DNA from: Tethya wilhelma
Taxonomy: Eukaryota; Porifera; Demospongiae; Tethyida; Tethyidae
Length of the DNA stretch: 64,000 bases
Direction of reading: 5' to 3'
NCBI GenBank assembly: GCA_964030475.1
Contig: CAXIPT010000008.1
Location: 3,968,568-4,032,567, forward strand
Part shown: piece after piece, positions 59,322 to 64,000 of the stretch
Layout of the letters: the number at the start of each line of letters is the position of its first letter
How positions within the stretch are numbered: the first letter of the stretch is position 1
The notes under the pieces: generated by a model
What the model was told of the DNA's origin: nothing
The model's database searches: none
Seen by the model: the letters and a program-made list of their open reading frames with translations, nothing else
Position numbers and translations under genes: made by a program

Positions 59322-59962
59322 ATCCTGGAAAGGGAGCTAGCAATATCAATTTTTATACCTTTACCTATAGAATTTGTAACTTTACATTAATTAGTCTAAT
59401 ATAAACATACATTTAATACAGATGAGGTAAGGTTGACTGCTGACAATGGCTGGCACTAATTAATGAACAGCAATTACTATGATGTAATGTCAATAATGTG
59501 CGTATACATGATGATGTTGTGGCCCATAATTCAAGCAGTGGCTATGTTTTGGAAGATGCCTGCTTCACGTGTACGCAGCTATAACTTGTTTTCTGAATGT
59601 TTTCCCTGCATGACATTACATGCATCACTATGTGCATTAATTAGTGGCAGCTCAGTCAATCTGACTGCTGCACCTCCCCTGATACATTATATGCCTTGTG
59701 ATTTTGGTACACAGTGACTAATTCAAGTCTTTCCAATCATATAACTTCACCATGCACACAACTTTGTGGCATGGTTTGTCACTACTTTTATATTGAGGTA
59801 CCGAAGATTAGCTAGCATGCACACTAGTAATAATATTATAGTTACTACATATTAGTATGCTGGAATGCTATATGCATGCATTTGCCAGGTCACATTGTGC
59901 CAAAATCCAGACATTGTATTAAAATCACCCATAATTATTCTGTGATACTAATACATATAAAC

Positions 59963-60658
59963 CTTTTGTTGGAACATGATGCTACAACACCAGTACTGTA
60001 GTGATATTGCTGGCCTCCACTAGCAGCAAGCCTGTATAAATTAATGCAGATAATGTCTGGGTCTTTGGCAGTAAGAGTGCAGACAGATTTATCAATGACA
60101 TCATGAGCACCATTGGCATAATGAGTGCTAGCTATTTTGCATACTGCAGTGCAAGTGCTAGATCTGTATAACTTAAACTTAATTCTACCTTTCTAGTTCT
60201 TGTCGAAGAATTTTGAGGAGTTTTGGATTTGGAATTTCTAGGTCTTTCTGCAATTTTCTGACAACTTTATAATCTTCACTAACGTCATCACGTCCTTCTC
60301 CAAAGCATATACAGTACTGCTTCCCTCTTGTGGAACGTCTCTCGGAGTCTTTCAAGGCAGCCATAGCCATAGATTTTCTTCTCAGTTCTGTATGAGCTTG
60401 TTGAATAATGACTGTAGATATAATTTATCCGTGTTTATCTGTATACTTTCGTAAAAGTTGCTGAAGCAGCACAAAGATCAGCTGAACACGTGATACTATA
60501 GTTCCTAAGGAAATGTGTAGGGGGAGCACAACACACACAACTTAATGCAATTCATGACCTAACCTCATGTCCTCTGCTCTTAGATCCTTAGGAAATTCTT
60601 GATAGCAGACATCACTGTCATGAATAGCCTCGTACCCAGATCCTGACACAAAAATTTC
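59963..60658 (-). CDS. Orphan coding exons of an unrecognised gene
   Basis: Three splice-compatible exons: 60,559-60,658 (EIFVSGSGYEAIHDSDVCYQ...; donor GTCATG, or alternatively GTTAGG at 60,564), 60,189-60,411 (VIIQQAHTELRRKSMAMAAL..., a basic/charged region with KVVRKLQKDLEIPNPKLLKI) and 59,963-60,031 (LAASGGQQYHYSTGVVAS). I recognise no domain. No start or stop is visible, so this is internal to a gene. It lies between the two unknown paralogues on the same strand, and the last exon ends in phase 2, as paralogue 2 requires. It may be the 5' half of that gene, with an 8-kb repeat-filled intron. The first donor choice is uncertain because the standard site shifts the next exon into a stop. 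Confidence 0.45.
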
Positions 60659-60888
60659 CTAAGGAGACAATATTCATTCCCACAAATCAAAACATTCTCA
60701 AAACACAGTGAGCAAAGCAAGAGCACCAGGATAAGCACACGAGAAGGGAGCTCATACACACTGTTTGCGCATTTTTGTCAATGCCCCTCATGCATGGAAC
60801 CGCCTACCTAACGATATTCTAAACTCGTCATCTGTTTCCTCATTTATCTGTAATTTGTCAAAACATTTTTAATGTCAGTAACTATGGA

Positions 60889-62411
60889 GCATAATTTGTG
60901 TCAAAAATAGTAAAACTGTTGTGAATTCAATATTAATGTGATTTCGAATTTGATTGATGCTGGGTTTGATTTTGGATTTGATTTTTTATGTGATTTGGAA
61001 TTTGATTTGATTTCTGTGTGATTTTGGGTTTGATTTTTTATGTGAATTGGAGTTTGATTTGATTTCTGTGTGAATTTGGATTTGATTTTTTATGTGATTT
61101 GGAATTTGATTCGATTTCTGTGTGATTTTGGACTTGATTTTTTTATGTGATTTGGAATTTGATTTGATTTCTGTGCGATTTTGGATTTGATTTTTAATAT
61201 GTGATTTGGAATTTGATTCGATTTCTGTGCGATTTTGGATTTGATTTTTTATTAATGTAATAAATGTATAATAACCATAACCTCATTATACAGGTAAAAC
61301 ATTAGATCTAGAAACACAAAACATATAATCATCTTAATTTTAATCAAAAAGAGTGAACAGTTCTGGATACATAATTATAGATAAATAATTGTTCAAAGAG
61401 TATTGGCTATAATTATAGTGACTGTCATGATGTAGATGTATGTATATGTATGTGCAATTCAGTTTGTCACTACATGGCTATAATATTTTTCACACAATAC
61501 AGGTCTATACGAAGAACTTACTGCACACTTCAACAATTATTAATTTTGTACTTCATTGATTGTTTGTTTTGTTTTCCCATGTGTTGTTAAGTAGTCAAGG
61601 GTATCCTTGACTTTAAATTTTGTAACTTAACAGGATCCAGATAAGATCCGGAAAATTTTTTTTCCGAATTCTGAAATTTCGAAGAGTTTTGAAAGCTTAG
61701 ATCTAAGCCACTTGATTAGGCCTAAGCAGGTCCATGCTTAGACCTAAGCTTCATAGCTTAGACCTAATCATTGAAGCTTAGGTCTAAGCTTAGAAGGCTT
61801 AGGCCTAAGCTTAGACCTAAGCATTGAAGCTTAGATCTAAGCTTAGAAAGCTTAGGCCTAATCATTGAAGCTTAGGTCTAAGCTTGGACCTGCTTAGGCC
61901 TAATCAAGTGGCTTAGATCTAAGCTTTTAAAACTCTTCAAAATTTCAGAATCCGGAAAAAAAAATTTCCGGATCTTATCTGGATCCTGTTACTTATAGTG
62001 TGAGATTGCTGTATCTAAAAAAGGATTTTCTGAAAGAAGGATGATTTTCATACATTGTACTTGGGGTTATTTATGGTGGCATGTATATTACCAACTCAGT
62101 CTAAAATTGCATAGGAATCAAATCAAGTTTGAAATTACATTCAGATATTAAATTCACAGTATATTATATATAGCTTCTCAATCTTTTTTGGCATAATACG
62201 TACTATACATCAAATCAAAGTCAAAATCAAAAAAATAATCACACAAAAATTGAATTAAATTCCAAATCACATAAAAAATTAAATCCAATCGCACAGAAAT
62301 CAAATCAAATTCTAAAACTCAAACCCAACATCGCATAGGAATTGAATCAAATTCGAAATCACATTAATATTGAATTCACAACAGTTTTACTATTTTTGAC
62401 CCAAATTATGC
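60889..62411. mobile_element. Large palindromic non-autonomous element with 67-bp inverted termini
   Basis: 60,889-60,955 and 62,345-62,411 are inverted repeats with one visible mismatch over 67 bp. Inside each terminus are further inverted subterminal repeats of the form GATTTGATTTCTGTGTGATT / TTGGATTTGATTTTTTATGT (about five left units at 60,990-61,250 and two or three right units at 62,205-62,330). No ORF is present. A clear target duplication was not found, so the outer borders may be off by some bases. Confidence 0.8.
61629..61990. mobile_element. Palindromic MITE nested in the larger element, 362 bp
   Basis: Termini AACAGGATCCAGATAAGATC and its complement, flanked by ACTT on both sides (61,625-28; 61,991-94). 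Almost the whole element is self-complementary and built from AAGCTTAGGTCTAAGC-type palindromic units, giving many HindIII, BglII and StuI-like sites. Confidence 0.88.
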
Positions 62412-62921
62412 TATTTTTATAGTACAATGGTTTTTTCCTTTTAATTTCTACCTTTTGTCATTGTCATCCATGTAGCTATATGTTTATTTGTTGTGCCTGA
62501 TTTGTGTATAGGGGAGTCCTTTGCATAGGCACATGTTACCTTCTGTTCAACCCTTTTCTCATGAATAAAATCAAACAAGGTGCTAAGTTTTCTCTGTAAT
62601 TTTCTGCATATTTTTTCAGTATATATACGTTACTTTCCACTTGTGGACCATCATACGGAGCAAGTAAATGGTTTCCATGTCACAACTGCTAACCATTACA
62701 CTATCGTAGGTCAATTATTAAAAGGTGGGACATAGATTCTACACTCATACAAGAAGCATTTTATCTGGCTGCTAGCTGCGATAGATAGCTAGTGATGGTA
62801 CACCGTTGAAATAATAATATGGTCACTGGCTCTGTCAAGAGTCTACACACGTATACATGAATAATACAATACTGCAAATCATCAGTCTAAAAAATGTTAT
62901 ACAAAAATCAAACGGTATTAG
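62412..62921. other. Non-coding, 3' flank of the unknown gene
   Basis: AT-rich. The GTGGGACATAGATTC block at about 62,725-62,767 is shared with 50,103-50,145. No gene seen. Confidence 0.5.
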
Positions 62922-63948
62922 TCAAAAATGGAGTCCAAATGTCTTGTTCCTGTCACGATCATATATAAGTCCAGAATAAAAGCCAGATCTATCAGTGATC
63001 AATACCTTTGACATACAGTACAGATCAAATCAGTATTCAGAACTGGAGCAGTATATATGCCTATAGCTTTATCATAATTATTAACTTACTGGCATGCAGG
63101 CTGGATGATGTCAGCTGCATTCATGCCAAGAACCATATTATGATAGGCTGGCATGGGCCACATGGAGTTGAAAGTAGATATTTCATACTCATTGATGCTA
63201 TGGTTAAAAAAAGAGGATGATACTAACTGCATACAAAATAGCTCAATTTCGTGTTAGTCTGCTTACCCAACAGCTCCATAATCAAAAGGTTGACCATACA
63301 AACAGTCAACAAAGCTATTGAAGGTAGGTGACACATTAGTGTGTGACTGTTGATAGGACTGATCAAACCCAGGTGAACCTGTCTCCATTGGTGATGACAG
63401 GTCTGACTCCAAATCAGATGAGCTACTTCCAGAGTTTATCTCTACAAAGAAAACAATAACGTATGGAAATCATAATATTAACATGATAGTTTAGTCCAAA
63501 TACTCTCTCACCTTTGTCAATGTCGTCCAGAGATAATACAGGCAATGTTGCAGAATCTAAGAGCAACAATATAAACACAAGATCAAGTTGCACAAATTTC
63601 TACATAATATTATAACTACCTTCTGTACCACTATTAAACTGGTCACAATTAGGAGACAATACAATATCACTTCTTGAGGCAATGTTGCTAATAAATAAAA
63701 TTAAAAAAAATAATGTAAAAACAACTTGACTTGAAAATAATTATGTAACCTAAAACATCAAATATTACTAATTTAGGTTAATACAGATCTGAAAAAGAAA
63801 TCATTAATTTTGTTAAAAAGTTGATCCTTAGAGACATCAAAGGAGAGAACATTAATTTGCACTACTATAGTACATACTGAATATCTGGAATACCAAGACC
63901 TTTCCAGTAGAGTCTGTCACCGACCAAATCGTACGGATGAGTTGCCAT
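62922..63948 (-). CDS. Unknown small Ser/acid/aromatic-rich protein, paralogue 1
   Basis: Six exons: 63,878-63,948 or beyond; 63,620-63,687; 63,512-63,556; 63,267-63,441; 63,090-63,197; 62,922-62,988 (TGA). The translation from the first ATG is about 177 aa: MATHPYDLVGDRLYWKGLGI.., IASRSDIVLSPNCDQF, TLPVLSLDDIDKE, SSSSDLESDLSSPMETGSPG, VSPTFNSFVDCLYGQPFDYG, ..SGFYSGLIYDRDR. The reading frame stays open upstream of this ATG for 13 codons (PVTWLQSPV) to a TGA at about 63,987, with possible acceptors within it. The N-terminus may therefore lie outside the window. There is no signal peptide, membrane segment or known domain. Conservation with paralogue 2 concentrates in DDID, SPMET, PTFN..LY.Q.FD.G and SG..YSG.I. 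Confidence 0.72.
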
Positions 63949-64000
63949 TACAGGACTTTGCAGCCAAGTGACAGGAATCGAGCAGTGTCATCTCAGTCGT

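Noticed and set aside
59463..59717. Plus-strand 84-codon ORF
   Set aside because: No homology recognised, no splice partners, AT-rich spacer; likely chance.

Overview
The window is animal nuclear DNA. Its genes are intron-dense, with many introns of only 50-100 bp, and the sequence is AT-rich, full of CA/GT microsatellites and small palindromic transposons. Orthologues of typical animal genes are present: CHIC1/2, POMP, a septin of the 6/8/11 group and a ciliary-type dynein heavy chain. A plant-like GH3 beta-xylosidase and a large array of cytosolic-type sulfotransferases sit beside them. This mix fits a compact marine invertebrate genome, most likely a demosponge. No sequence here fixes the species, so that is an inference.

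Layout. 1-3,806: 3' part of a GH3 beta-xylosidase gene (+). 4,132-15,734: eight intronless sulfotransferase loci: two frameshifted copies on +, then on - five intact genes, one relic and one double-frameshift copy (total intact five). 16,376-17,622 (-) CHIC-like and 17,645-18,570 (+) POMP are head to head with only 22 bp between start codons. 18,785-20,394 (-) is a secreted sulfatase, head to head with a giant divergent dynein heavy chain gene (+, 20,532-44,537, about 52 exons, DNHD1-like). 45,396-50,197 (-) is a 13-exon septin. 50,650-51,875 and 62,922-63,948 (-) are two paralogues of a small unrecognised Ser/acid/aromatic-rich protein. Between them lie about 10 kb of minisatellites, MITEs, nested palindromic elements and a few orphan coding exons at 59,963-60,658.

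The most important correction for a reader is inside the dynein gene. A segment of about 2.3 kb (32,291-34,733), including the AAA3 exons, is repeated at 34,775-37,045. The two copies are joined by a stretch that matches the Illumina Nextera transposase adapter (34,745-34,774). The duplication is therefore almost certainly an assembly artefact that placed two alleles in tandem. The two alleles also differ by a clean MITE insertion with an intact empty site. Further assembly marks are one N at 5,767 and a run of Ns inside a CA repeat (57,066-57,117).

Functionally, the left 20 kb is rich in sulfated-glycan or xenobiotic chemistry (xylosidase, PAPS-dependent sulfotransferases, sulfatase). The right part holds cytoskeletal genes (dynein, septin) and the unknown paralogue pair. 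The candidates for something undescribed are the sulfotransferase array, with its variant PAPS loop and shared NRF1-like promoter motif, and the unknown paralogue family.
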